Below are positions 1-8,777 of a stretch of DNA of 64,000 nt, piece by piece. Origin of the DNA: SM23-73-3 sp964580215 (GTDB lineage: Bacteria; Zixibacteria; MSB-5A5; SM1-73); NCBI GenBank assembly GCA_964580215.1, contig CAZOJT010000001.1, positions 62,001 to 126,000 on the forward strand. Reading direction: 5' to 3'. Below the pieces are notes generated by a model that did no database searches, had not been told where the DNA came from, and worked only from the letters and a program-made list of their open reading frames with translations. A program made the position numbers and the translations under genes. Each line of letters starts with the position of its first letter. Position 1 is the first letter of the stretch.

Positions 1-804
1 GGAGTGCCCTTATTGCTTCTGGACAAGCAAAGCTATTATTTCCCGGTAACTATAGCCCAATATGGTTTAGGTAATTACGACAGATATCAAACCACAAAAG
101 AAAACAGATGCCTAAAAAAATTCTTTGAAGTAGCAAATTGGTTTGCAAAAAACCATGTGACTGTTGACTCATCTTGTGTATGGTACTCCTATTTTGAAAA
201 CAAATTGTATTCGTTAAAAACGCCTTGGGCTTCTGCACTGTCTCAGGGGCAGGGCATATCGGTGTTGGTCAGGGCATTCATAATAAGCACGGAACAGAAA
301 TATCTTGACATTGCCTTAAGAGCGGCTAAGTTATTCCAAATTCCAGTGAGCAGAGGCGGAATAAGAACTTTGGTAAATGGAAGGTATGTGTTCTATGAGG
401 AATTTCCTTCAGATCGACCTTCTTTGGTTTTGAATGGCTTCATTTTCTCTCTTTGGGGTTTATATGACCTTTATCTCGTAACCAAGGAGAAAGTCATAAT
501 GCAACTATACCAGGAAGGATTAGAGACGTTAATCACTATTTTACCCCAATATGATTTTTTTGGTTGGTCACGCTATGACCAATATGATTTCAGCTTGCCT
601 AACATAACGAGTATCTTTTATCATCGACTGCATATAGAGCAACTGAAGGTAATGGATCAACTAACCGGAAACCAGGTTTTTCGAAAATATGTCACCATCT
701 GGAGCAAAGGGGGAAGAACTTTTTCAACCATCGCACTATCTCAGATTCTAAAGATATTGCACAAAATCTCAGTCAGGGACCGGTGTCCTTCTGTTGATAA
801 TTAA
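1..804 (+). CDS. D-glucuronyl C5-epimerase-like protein, C-terminal part (5' end cut by window)
   Basis: The frame is open from the first base, so the true start lies outside the window; the GTG at 4 is not a convincing start. The protein has the look of the C-terminal alpha/alpha-barrel domain of the glucuronyl C5-epimerase family: an aromatic-rich YFPVTIAQYGLGNYDRY stretch, then SALSQGQGISVLVRA, then DRPSLVLNGFIFSLWGLYD. In characterised members this domain converts D-glucuronic to L-iduronic acid units within a polysaccharide; in bacteria similar domains sit in polysaccharide loci without known substrate. Two glycosyltransferases and a phosphoglycosyltransferase fusion follow on the same strand, which supports a role in a surface polysaccharide. 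The family assignment is by remembered motif pattern, so the substrate is not predicted. Confidence 0.6.
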   Translation, partial: GVPLLLLDKQSYYFPVTIAQYGLGNYDRYQTTKENRCLKKFFEVANWFAKNHVTVDSSCVWYSYFENKLYSLKTPWASALSQGQGISVLVRAFIISTEQKYLDIALRAAKLFQIPVSRGGIRTLVNGRYVFYEEFPSDRPSLVLNGFIFSLWGLYDLYLVTKEKVIMQLYQEGLETLITILPQYDFFGWSRYDQYDFSLPNITSIFYHRLHIEQLKVMDQLTGNQVFRKYVTIWSKGGRTFSTIALSQILKILHKISVRDRCPSVDN

Positions 805-1120
805 TTTAAGTGAAACACAATGTAAATAAGACATTTGAGAGTTGCCAGGTGCATATACTAAAGAGTTAATAGAACATTATAGGATGCTTTGCGAAAAATT
901 GGAAATGACATTTACATTCTTGGTCTAAGAAAAGTAAATCATACAAGATCGACCGTTTGTCGAGGCCCTCTGAAGAACACCGTTTGAATGTGAGCAAGCA
1001 CATGGAATGATCTTTTTAGGAATTGGCAGACTCTTTGGATTATCGGTGCGCTTTTAGGTCTTTGAGAGATGTTTTACTCATGTTATGGAAGTAATAATCA
1101 ATGTTTTTGGTTGAACTGTT
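805..1120. other. Intergenic stretch with possible decayed coding sequence
   Basis: No intact gene. Short open pieces in plus-strand frames (one near 856-930 reading roughly YTKELIEHYRMLCEKLEM before a stop, another near 960-1060) have protein-like composition, so this may be the remains of a gene of the polysaccharide cluster. I cannot name the family. Confidence 0.3.
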
Positions 1121-2131
1121 ATGAAGATCTTGTTTATTTATCATAAAAGAAAGGTCTCTTTTGTTAAAAAAGATGTAGAGATTTTAAAAAAGAGACATCA
1201 GGTGAAGGTGATAAGATATTCAAAGATCTTGGACGCTTACACCATATGGAAGGGAGTTCTCTGGTGTAATCTTACATTCTGCTGGTTTGGCAGCAAACAT
1301 GCTTTCTTTCCAGTTCTCTTCTCCAAGGTGTTAGCCAAGAAATCAATAGTGGTTGCAGGTGGCTATGATGTGGCTTCTTTGCCGGAGATCAACTATGGGC
1401 TTTTTTCTTATTGGTGGAAAAAATGGTTGCCTTTGTTTGTATTTCGATGGGCAGACGTAATTCTAACAGTATCTCAGAGCAATACAATCGAAACTCTGAA
1501 AAACGCAAAAGTCGATCCCCGCAAAACTAGGTTAATTTACCATGGGTTCAATTCGGATATCTATAGACCCTCATTTGATCAAAGGAAGGAGCAACTTGTT
1601 TTAACGGTAGGTAATGTCTCCAAATCAACCTTAGCTACAAAAGGCTTGAAATTGTTTGTGAAAAGTAGTAGATTGCTACCAGAAATTGAGTTCATTTTGG
1701 TGGGGGGATGGATGGATGTTTCGATAAGACACCTAGAATCAATCGCTTCTTCCAATATGAAATTTCTTGGTGAATTAGACCAAGACCGGCTGTTTGGAAT
1801 AATGTCCAAAGCCAAAGTTTATGTGCAGGCCTCCCGCCATGAAAGTTTCGGATGTGCATTAGCGGAAGCCATGCTGTGTGAATGCATTCCTGTAGTTTCC
1901 AAAGTAACGGCACTACCCGAGGTAGTGGGCGATTGCGGATTTTTTTTAACAGGCCAAAGCCCGGAAGAGTTAGCCGCTTTAATTAAGAAGGCATTAAATA
2001 GTGATCCAGAGTTGGGCAAGAGGGCAAGAGAGAGAATAAAAACGCACTTCCCGTTGGAGAAAAGAGAGAAAACCTTGTTGCAAATCGTAGAACAATTGAT
2101 ATCTGAAAGAAAAGAAAATCCTTCGGGATGA
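1121..2131 (+). CDS. GT4 family glycosyltransferase (GT-B fold)
   Basis: A 336-residue cytoplasmic or membrane-associated glycosyltransferase expected to transfer a sugar from a nucleotide-sugar donor to a polysaccharide intermediate. The C-terminal Rossmann half carries the retaining GT4 signature, an E-x7-E pair at E241 and E249 in RHESFGCALAEAM, preceded by LVLTVGN and FILVGG strands that start the second domain. The N-terminal half begins MKILFIYHKR and contains VVAGGYDVASLPE. Its stop overlaps the start region of the next glycosyltransferase, so the two are probably co-translated. Donor and acceptor cannot be read from the sequence. The Shine-Dalgarno region is weak, but no better start is visible. 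Confidence 0.85.
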   Translation: MKILFIYHKRKVSFVKKDVEILKKRHQVKVIRYSKILDAYTIWKGVLWCNLTFCWFGSKHAFFPVLFSKVLAKKSIVVAGGYDVASLPEINYGLFSYWWKKWLPLFVFRWADVILTVSQSNTIETLKNAKVDPRKTRLIYHGFNSDIYRPSFDQRKEQLVLTVGNVSKSTLATKGLKLFVKSSRLLPEIEFILVGGWMDVSIRHLESIASSNMKFLGELDQDRLFGIMSKAKVYVQASRHESFGCALAEAMLCECIPVVSKVTALPEVVGDCGFFLTGQSPEELAALIKKALNSDPELGKRARERIKTHFPLEKREKTLLQIVEQLISERKENPSG

Positions 2132-2154
2132 TGAGTCATTGTAAATCCAAAAAC

Positions 2155-3384
2155 ATGAAAATCCTATATGTAACCCAATACTTCCCTCCTGACAAAGGTG
2201 CGGCTCAGATCAGGGCATGGGAGATGGCACAAAACCTGACCAGACTGGGTCACAAAGTTACGATTTTGACGGAGTTTCCCAACCATCCTCTGGGTATTGT
2301 TCCTCGAAGATATAGATTCAAGCTTTTCCAGAGGGAAATGTTTGACGGGATTGAAGTGATAAGATCATATGTAAAGGCTTCTCCCAAAAAGAATTTCATA
2401 AATCGTCTAATGTTTTATTTATCCTTTATGCTAACATCCATCATCGGTGCTATTAAATTGAAGCACAAGTACGATCTAGTTTTTGCTACTTCCTCTCCTC
2501 TTTTTATCGGGTTGTCTGGATATATGATTAGCAGAATCAAAGGGATCAGGTTCATCTTCGAGGTTCGCGACATTTGGCCTGATGCAGCGGTAGCTTTGGG
2601 AGAACTGAAGAACAAATTATTCATAAGAATTGCCAGCTGGATAGAGAAGTTCTGCTATGCTAAATGTGACAAAGTGGTGGTTGTTACCAAAGGATGTTAC
2701 AGTAATTTGCTCCAGAAAAAAGTGGATCCAAAGAGAATAGAACTGGTGTATAATGGAGCAAATATTGAAATGTTTAAACCAGCAGAGGATGGGCGAGAGC
2801 TTAAAAAAAAATACGGTTACAAGGGAAAATATATTGTTTTGTACGCGGGTAATTTTGGCTTGATCCACGGGATGAATTCTCTGATAAAGGCCGTTAAAGT
2901 ATTAGCAGGTGAAGAGCACATGCGGTTTCTGTTTATTGGCGAGGGTCCAATGAAAAATGAAGTGTTGCGTTTACGAGAAAAGCTCGGCCTTTTAAACCTC
3001 GAGGTTATAAATGACGTCCCCAGAAAAAAAATCATGGACTATTTTAATCTCGCCGACGTCTGTTTAGTGTCTGCAAAAAGGAACAAATTATCAGGTTTGC
3101 TCTTGCCGGTTAAGATGTTTGATGCCTGGGCATGCGGAAAACCAATTGTTCTAAGCGTGGATGGAGAAGCAAGAGAACATTTAGAAAAGGCAAAAGCTGG
3201 AGTATGGGTCGAGCCGGAAGATTCTCAGGGAATTGCCAAGGCCATAAATTACTTGTTCGATAATCCGCAGTTGTGTAAACAATATGGGAGCAATGGAAGG
3301 AAATACGTGGAGAAACATTTCTCCAGAAAGGTTCAAGCTGAAAGATTGGAAAAAATTCTTCTTGAGGTTCTCGGCCACCCTTAA
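2155..3384 (+). CDS. GT4 family glycosyltransferase (WcaI/WbuB-like)
   Basis: About 409 residues from the ATG at 2155, where the normal family N-terminus MKILYVTQYFPPDKGAAQIR begins; an upstream ATG at 2128, overlapping the preceding stop, would add nine residues and is the alternative. The first domain has the FEVRDIWPDAAVALGEL segment and the helix-rich ASWIEKFCYAKCDKVVVVTK segment typical of WcaI/WbuB-type enzymes, which usually add the second sugar or an N-acetylfucosamine-type residue. The second domain has IVLYAGNFGLIHG and a PVKMFDAWACGKPIV segment; the usual Glu of this motif is Asp here. It is the third gene of the polysaccharide run. Confidence 0.85.
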   Translation: MKILYVTQYFPPDKGAAQIRAWEMAQNLTRLGHKVTILTEFPNHPLGIVPRRYRFKLFQREMFDGIEVIRSYVKASPKKNFINRLMFYLSFMLTSIIGAIKLKHKYDLVFATSSPLFIGLSGYMISRIKGIRFIFEVRDIWPDAAVALGELKNKLFIRIASWIEKFCYAKCDKVVVVTKGCYSNLLQKKVDPKRIELVYNGANIEMFKPAEDGRELKKKYGYKGKYIVLYAGNFGLIHGMNSLIKAVKVLAGEEHMRFLFIGEGPMKNEVLRLREKLGLLNLEVINDVPRKKIMDYFNLADVCLVSAKRNKLSGLLLPVKMFDAWACGKPIVLSVDGEAREHLEKAKAGVWVEPEDSQGIAKAINYLFDNPQLCKQYGSNGRKYVEKHFSRKVQAERLEKILLEVLGHP

Positions 3385-3510
3385 CCAATTCTCAGGTTCT
3401 GAAAACACAGTGGGAAAGATAAGGAAGTAAACTGTTCATAGAGTAACCGTTAATGACCGTAATCGAATTAAGATTTTTGGTTTTTTGAGGCTCTTTGTAG
3501 AAAAAAGACG

Positions 3511-5889
3511 ATGACATACATACTTACTTTTTTTGCTTCTTTCCTCACAGCATTTTTGATAATTCCATTCTTCATCAAATTGGCCAAAAGGCTTAATTTT
3601 TTAGACTATCCTTCCGCTTTGAAAGTCCACACCAAACCCACCCCTCTTTTGGGGGGACTGGCGGTTTTCATCGGTTTTTTGGTCGCCTTGTTCCTTGGTT
3701 TACATCTTCTTGACTTGCCTTTCAACGCAGATGTGGTGGGAATCCTTACTGGAGGGGCACTGGTGCTGACATTTGGGCTGGTGGATGACAAGAAAGGACT
3801 ATCCCCCAGTTATAAACTCCTGGGGCAGGTCATCGCCGCCCTCTTGTTTTTGACCTTGAGCCACAATGCCAAAATTCTTACCGGATCAGGTTGGGACGTT
3901 TTGATCTTACTTCTGTGGATGGTGGGCTTGATGAATGCGGTCAACTACATGGATGCCATGGACGGACTGTGCGGGGGGATATCTTTCATCTCCGCCTCAG
4001 CATTCTTGGTTATTGCGCTTTTCAATCACCAGATGCTCAGCGTGCTTCTGGCTCTGGCTTTGATGGGCGGACTTTTGGGCTTTCTTCGATACAATTGGTC
4101 TCCGGCCAGAATGTTTTTAGGTGATGCAGGCAGCATGTTCAATGGCTTCATCTTAGCCTGTCTGGGAGTTCTCTTTGCCAAGGAAAATACCTCCTATGCC
4201 TCTCTTTTAGTCCCCATCCTGATTTTAAGTTACCCCATATTCGATATCTCCTTTGTAACCTTAATCAGGCTTAGGGAAGGGAGAAAGGTATACGTGGGCG
4301 ATTACAATAATTCACCTCGAAGAATCGCCAATCTGGGGATGCAAAACAAGAAAGTGGTTTTGTGGATTTACCTTTTTTGTTTCCTTTTAGGGAGCTTAGG
4401 GGTTTTTGTCTATGTCTTCTTCGACTCCCCGGTGAAGATACTGATAGCCGTATTCGTCTGGCTGGTTCTGGTGATCTTCGGTGTTCATCTGCAAAGGAAT
4501 TTCGTCAATATTCGGGAAAAGCTCTTTTTGATAATAAGCGACATAGTTCTGATCAACGCGGCATTTTTATTTTTCTTCTGGATAAAATTTCACTCTAGTT
4601 TGTTTGCCAATCAGTGGGTCATCCCCTTATCTGAATTTGTTCCCCCGGCTATCTGGATCACCATCTTCTGGCTGAATTTGTTCGCCATCCTCGGACTGTA
4701 TGAGGTCCCCGGAGACTCCAGATTTAGAGATGAAACGAAAGGGATAGCTAAAGCAACAGGCACGGGAATTATCATCTTTTTGATCTTAACCTTAGACCCT
4801 TCCTGTCTGCATATTAAATCCTGGATTTCACTTTTGATTTATAGTTCCACCTTGATCTTAGCATTGGGTTTGGGACACGGTCTTTTTACATTTCTGGTCA
4901 GAAAACTTAATTTTCTGGGACTCTCCGTTCGTAAAGGAATAATTGTGGGAACCAAGCAAAAGGCTAAAAATCTTTATGAGAGGCTTTCCGCTGATCCTAA
5001 ATATGGTTATCGGGTGGTTGGATTTGTGAAGGAGGACCAGGCAAATCCACAACCAGATTCATCGGATTACTCCGCGGAGTCCCCAGGAAAGGTTTTAGGA
5101 AATATTCAGGATCTGGATGAAATTGCCCGAGAAAACAAAGTTCAAGATATCCTGATCGCAGTCCAGCCAGATTGGAAGGGGTCCTTACAACAGATCATGG
5201 ACTCGGTGCACAATCTGGAGGTCTCATTCAAAATCGTCCCGGACATAGGTGATCTGAAAAGAGGCTATCAAACCGCACCTCTTCGCTCAAAACTTCTTTT
5301 AAGGATCTTCCCCGGTCATATGAGAAGCTGGGAATGGTTGGTAAAAAGACTCCTCGACAGTCTGATTTCCCTGACGTTTCTGGTCGCATTCTTGCCTCTA
5401 TGGATACTAATTGCTTTTTTAGACAGATTTACCTTTACAACTTCTCCTTTAGTCAAACAAAGATATGTGGGAAAGATGGGAAGAAAGCTTGAACTTTACA
5501 AATTCCGTGTGTTTGAACATGAGGACGAAAAAGGAGGCAAGTCTCAGGAAATTCCTTCAACCAGGCTGGGGCGTTTCCTGAGAAATTCCGGCTTGGAGAA
5601 AGTTCCGATTTTCATTAACATATTAAAAGGGGAGGTGAGCTTGGTGGGTCCGGAGCCTTTGCCCCGGGAAACATTTGAGGACTTGTCAACCGATCTGCCC
5701 CTTCTGCCGAAAAGATTAAATGTAAAGCCCGGTCTTTTCAGCCTGGCTAAGGTAAGGGAAAAGTTTAAAGATTATGCTGAAGCGGGAAAGGATCATCTCC
5801 GGGATGATCTATTTTACATGGAGAACATGTCGCTCCTTCTCGATCTAAGAATACTTATAGGAGGGCTGACCTCTTTTTTGAGAAGGTAA
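3511..5889 (+). CDS. Fusion of WecA/MraY-type phosphoglycosyltransferase with a WcaJ-type domain lacking its catalytic dyad
   Basis: A 792-residue membrane protein with two different phosphoglycosyltransferase folds. Residues 1-330 are a polytopic WecA/TagO/MraY-type enzyme: Asp pair at D92-D93 (VDDKKGLSP), NAVNYMDAMDGL at 142-153, and FLGDAGSMFNGF at 202-213. Members transfer sugar-1-phosphate to undecaprenyl phosphate to start glycan synthesis. The late cytoplasmic loop, normally rich in His, reads GDYNNSPRR. After four or five more membrane segments (338-465) comes a Rossmann-like CoA_binding_3 region (470-590) and a WcaJ/PglC-like domain (605-792) with KRLLDSLISL, KFRVFEH and LKGEVSLVGPEP. 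The family's catalytic Asp-Glu, normally in LDELPQ, is replaced by L695-E-K-V-P-I700. I infer that the first half is the enzyme and the second is structural or regulatory. It follows two glycosyltransferases and precedes serS by 24 bases. Confidence 0.88.
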   Translation: MTYILTFFASFLTAFLIIPFFIKLAKRLNFLDYPSALKVHTKPTPLLGGLAVFIGFLVALFLGLHLLDLPFNADVVGILTGGALVLTFGLVDDKKGLSPSYKLLGQVIAALLFLTLSHNAKILTGSGWDVLILLLWMVGLMNAVNYMDAMDGLCGGISFISASAFLVIALFNHQMLSVLLALALMGGLLGFLRYNWSPARMFLGDAGSMFNGFILACLGVLFAKENTSYASLLVPILILSYPIFDISFVTLIRLREGRKVYVGDYNNSPRRIANLGMQNKKVVLWIYLFCFLLGSLGVFVYVFFDSPVKILIAVFVWLVLVIFGVHLQRNFVNIREKLFLIISDIVLINAAFLFFFWIKFHSSLFANQWVIPLSEFVPPAIWITIFWLNLFAILGLYEVPGDSRFRDETKGIAKATGTGIIIFLILTLDPSCLHIKSWISLLIYSSTLILALGLGHGLFTFLVRKLNFLGLSVRKGIIVGTKQKAKNLYERLSADPKYGYRVVGFVKEDQANPQPDSSDYSAESPGKVLGNIQDLDEIARENKVQDILIAVQPDWKGSLQQIMDSVHNLEVSFKIVPDIGDLKRGYQTAPLRSKLLLRIFPGHMRSWEWLVKRLLDSLISLTFLVAFLPLWILIAFLDRFTFTTSPLVKQRYVGKMGRKLELYKFRVFEHEDEKGGKSQEIPSTRLGRFLRNSGLEKVPIFINILKGEVSLVGPEPLPRETFEDLSTDLPLLPKRLNVKPGLFSLAKVREKFKDYAEAGKDHLRDDLFYMENMSLLLDLRILIGGLTSFLRR

Positions 5890-5913
5890 TTGATTTAATC
5901 AAAGGGACAAATT

Positions 5914-7185
5914 ATGCTGGATTTAAAATTCATCAGAGAGAATTCAGAGAAAGTCAGAGAAGCAACAAAAAACAAGGGGGAAAAAGCAGATGTGGATTTG
6001 CTTTTGAGCCTAGACGAAAAGAGGAGAACCCTCCTTTTGCAGGCGGATGAGTTGAAACATCAAAGGAACGTGGTCTCAGAGGAAATCGCCCGCATGAAGA
6101 AAGAGAAACAGGACCCTGGCGAACAGATCCAAAAGATGAGGAAAGTGGCTGATCAGATTGGTGCTTTGGACGGAGAACTGAGGCAATTGGAAGAAAGGAT
6201 TAACGATCTACTTCTGACCATTCCCAACATCCCGCATAAATCAGTCCCCATAGGTTCAGATGAGGATGCAAATGTGGTGATAAGAACCTGGGGAGAGGCA
6301 CCTCGATTTGATTTCGAACCTCGCCCCCACTGGGAGCTGGGACAGATTCTAGGGATTTTGGATCTACCTAAAGCCGCCAAGGTGACCGGAAGCGGATTTT
6401 TAGTCTTAACCGGAAAAGGAGCAAGACTTCAGAGAGCGTTGATTAACTTCATGCTGGATCTGCATACTAAAAAACACAACTACAAAGAGATTTTGCCGCC
6501 TTTCATGGCCAACCGTGCCAGTATGACCGGCACCGGTCAGTTGCCCAAATTGGAAGATGATATGTATCTCTGCGAAAAAGACGACTTATTCTTAATACCC
6601 ACCGCGGAGGTTCCGGTAACCAATCTGTATCGGGAGGATAATCTCAAGGAAGAGGATTTGCCCATCTATTACACCGCCTACTCTGCATGTTTCCGTCGGG
6701 AGGCGGGTGCTTATGGAAAGGACACCCGGGGGATGATCCGGGTGCATCAGTTTGACAAGGTGGAGATGGTCAAGTTTGTAAAACCAGAGAGTTCCTACGA
6801 TGAGTTAGAGAGCTTGCTGCAGGATGCAGAGAAGGTACTTCAGCTTTTAAATCTTCCCTATCAGGTAAAGGTGCTCTGTACAGGAGATTCAAGCTTTGCT
6901 TCGGCTAAATCTTACGATATAGATGCTTGGGCTTCGGGAGTAGGAAAATATCTGGAAGTATCCACTTGCAGCAACTTCGAAGATTTCCAAGCCAGAAGGA
7001 TGAAGGTTAGGTTTCGCCCCAAAGGTGGGGGGAAGCTCCAGTACGTCCACACCCTGAATGGTTCCGGGATAGCTCTGCCCAGAACCATGATTGCCCTTTT
7101 GGAGAATTACCAGACCGAAAAGGGAACGGTTGTTATCCCTGAAATCCTGAAACCTTATATGGATGGGATGGAGGAGATAAAATAG
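5914..7185 (+). CDS. serS: Seryl-tRNA synthetase
   Basis: A complete 423-residue class II synthetase that charges tRNA-Ser (and tRNA-Sec). The N-terminal 100 residues form the antiparallel coiled-coil arm that reads the long variable arm of the tRNA. The class II motifs are clear: motif 2 in ACFRREAGAYGKDTRGMIR and motif 3 in NGSGIALPRTMIALLENYQ, with the serine-pocket segment PTAEVPVTNLYR before motif 2. Length matches the family. It starts 24 bases after the fusion phosphoglycosyltransferase with an AAAGGG-type ribosome site, so it may be cotranscribed with the polysaccharide genes, an unusual neighbourhood for a housekeeping gene. Confidence 0.97.
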   Translation: MLDLKFIRENSEKVREATKNKGEKADVDLLLSLDEKRRTLLLQADELKHQRNVVSEEIARMKKEKQDPGEQIQKMRKVADQIGALDGELRQLEERINDLLLTIPNIPHKSVPIGSDEDANVVIRTWGEAPRFDFEPRPHWELGQILGILDLPKAAKVTGSGFLVLTGKGARLQRALINFMLDLHTKKHNYKEILPPFMANRASMTGTGQLPKLEDDMYLCEKDDLFLIPTAEVPVTNLYREDNLKEEDLPIYYTAYSACFRREAGAYGKDTRGMIRVHQFDKVEMVKFVKPESSYDELESLLQDAEKVLQLLNLPYQVKVLCTGDSSFASAKSYDIDAWASGVGKYLEVSTCSNFEDFQARRMKVRFRPKGGGKLQYVHTLNGSGIALPRTMIALLENYQTEKGTVVIPEILKPYMDGMEEIK

Positions 7186-7716
7186 TTAGAAGGGTCATGG
7201 ATTAAGGGTCATGGGTCATCAGGATGACTGAGAATTGTCATTCTGAGCCCGTAAGGGCGAAGAATCTCGCTTCCCAACCCGCATAAAACCAAGATTCTTC
7301 ACTTCGCTTCACTCCGTTCAGAATGACACAATTGGAGTTCTCGGTTAGCCTGTCATGGGTTTGCCATAAGGGTTTTAGTCCAAGGGATGAGGGACAAGAT
7401 TTTGTAAGTTCGGTTTTGATTTCGTATATGTATGAGCTAAGTTTTTGAATTCGAAATTTGACGTTGTCCCAAGTGTATTGAGTTTAATTGGTTATCTTTT
7501 ACCCGAAGTGTGACCATGGCTATTTCCTTTAGATCCTGCGGACACACCAGAAGTAGAAGTGTAAAGGTTGATTCGGGGTGTCTTTCCGGATGAACCCTCG
7601 CCCCGAACCAGAAATGTTGCGGGGTAAGGTACCCCGCAACAACAATGTTCGTCCAAATTCTTTTGGCACTTCGCAAAGACGCCACCTGTTAGACGCCATG
7701 CAGGAGAATGTAGGCA
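7186..7716. other. Gene-free stretch with repeat and hairpin
   Basis: No gene is supported. It holds one copy of the 130-bp inverted-repeat element described at 7221-7355 and a strong GC hairpin near 7613-7640 (GTTGCGGGGTA and its complement around a short loop). Short open frames on the minus strand have no protein-like pattern. Confidence 0.5.
7221..7355 (+). repeat. Dispersed imperfect palindrome, family R1, copy 1
   Basis: An element of about 130 bp whose ends read GACTGAGAATTGTCATTCTGA and, inverted, TCAGAATGACACAATTGGAG, with inner arms GAAGAATCTCGC and AAGATTCTTCAC. Transcripts would fold into one long hairpin. Full-length copies are at 19351-19482 and, inverted, at 56701-56840; shorter relatives are at 53115-53238 and 57414-57470. 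No coding potential. Confidence 0.85.
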
Positions 7717-7896
7717 ATGAATAATGAAATCAGTGAATTGATAAAGAAAACCCTTGGAAATCTTGGTTGCGAAAGGATTGTTCTATTCGGTTCGAGGGCA
7801 AGAGGTGATTTTAAAGAGAGAAGTGATTACGATATTTTGGTTATTGTAAGGGTGTCCAGTCACTTGGCCCGAGGTAATGGATCTTTTTGTGAATGA
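7717..7896 (+). pseudogene. MNT-type nucleotidyltransferase, truncated
   Basis: The ATG at 7717 follows an AGGAG site and opens a frame reading NEISELIKKTLGNLGCERIV, then LFGSRARGDFKERSDYDILV. The G-S-x-A-R-G-(x)5-S-D-x-D pattern is that of the minimal nucleotidyltransferase fold. In intact MntA/HepT-type systems the enzyme transfers AMP groups to a HEPN RNase partner. The frame loses the family pattern after about residue 45 and stops at residue 59, about half of the usual length, so the gene is probably frameshifted. The bases after the stop would still encode plausible protein in another frame (DLFVNDTGKLLQTR). No HEPN partner is found; a VapB-like gene follows. Confidence 0.65.
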
Positions 7897-7992
7897 TACG
7901 GGCAAGCTATTGCAGACAAGGCGGGAGGAACAAAAACCAGAAGTGAAATTGTGAAACTCATAAGGTGTGAACTTTGAAAGGGGATATTTAAG

Positions 7993-8178
7993 ATGAAAAC
8001 CACAGCAAAGATCAGTCCGGAAGATTATATTCTCTCTGTGTTATCGCCAGAAGATAGGTTAGAGGCGGCTCTTAAGATTGCAAGGGAAACCTTCAGAAAG
8101 ACCACCTTAACAGTCAAGGACATAGAGAAGGCTGTTAAAAAAATAAGGAGAAAGGCATACGAGGAGACTAAAAAATAG
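7993..8178 (+). CDS. Small antitoxin-like protein preceding a PIN-domain remnant
   Basis: A 61-residue acidic/basic protein with an AGGGG ribosome site, pattern PEDYILSVLSPEDRLEAALK followed by TLTVKDIEKAVKKIRRKAY. Short helical proteins of this kind commonly precede PIN-domain toxins (VapB-like antitoxins, COG1569-type pairs), and the next frame is indeed a PIN remnant that begins five bases after its stop. The antitoxin still reads intact although its toxin is broken. The role is inferred from context and composition only. Confidence 0.6.
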   Translation: MKTTAKISPEDYILSVLSPEDRLEAALKIARETFRKTTLTVKDIEKAVKKIRRKAYEETKK

Positions 8179-8182
8179 GGTA

Positions 8183-8604
8183 GTGGTTGATACCGGGGTG
8201 CTTGTCTCTGCTTTTATCTTTGGAGGAACACCTGAAAAAGGGTAATCAAGAAGGTATTTACCGAGGCTGAGATATGGGTTTCTCCCCAACTTCTTAAAGA
8301 ATACAGAGACACGCCTTTTGAACTTGAGTTCGAGGGCAAGATAACCAGAGTTCAATTGAGGTCACTCCTTTCTGGTATTGCCTCGTTTGTGGTTAATGCC
8401 AAAGTAGTAGCTCTATAGAGGACGTTATCCCTTTGTAGAGATAAAGCAGATGATATGGTTCTTGAATGCTGCTTAGAGGCTGACGCAGATTTTTTAATTA
8501 CCGGCGATAAAGACCTCCCTGAAATTGACAAAACCAGATTGAAGAGAGAGCTTCCTAAATTGAGGATGGTTTCTCCAAAGGCTTTTCTGAGGCATAAGAA
8601 ATAA
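8183..8604 (+). pseudogene. PIN-domain RNase toxin (COG1569-like), broken by frameshift and stop
   Basis: Reading starts VVDTGVLVSAFIFGGTPEK, the typical PIN N-terminus with the first catalytic Asp, and continues after a one-base shift near 8245 as FTEAEIWVSPQLLKEYRDTP. An in-frame TAG occurs at 8416-8418, after which the reading resumes with DKADDMVLECCLEADADFL and ITGDKDLPEI (further acidic catalytic residues of PIN) and ends at the TAA at 8604. PIN toxins cleave RNA and are held by their antitoxin. Two independent disabling lesions show this copy is dead. Confidence 0.8.
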
Positions 8605-8777
8605 TTTGAATCTTTTGGCTTTCACTGAGCGCGACCAAAAATTAAACAAGACCTCCACACCAGACGGGAACTTCACTATGCAGAGATAAGGTCAGTCGCA
8701 AGAAGGCTTCTTTAGTTCTGGTTCAAGATGATGGATATCTTCGGGAATGATACCAACAAGCTTCTGGAGAAGAAGAC

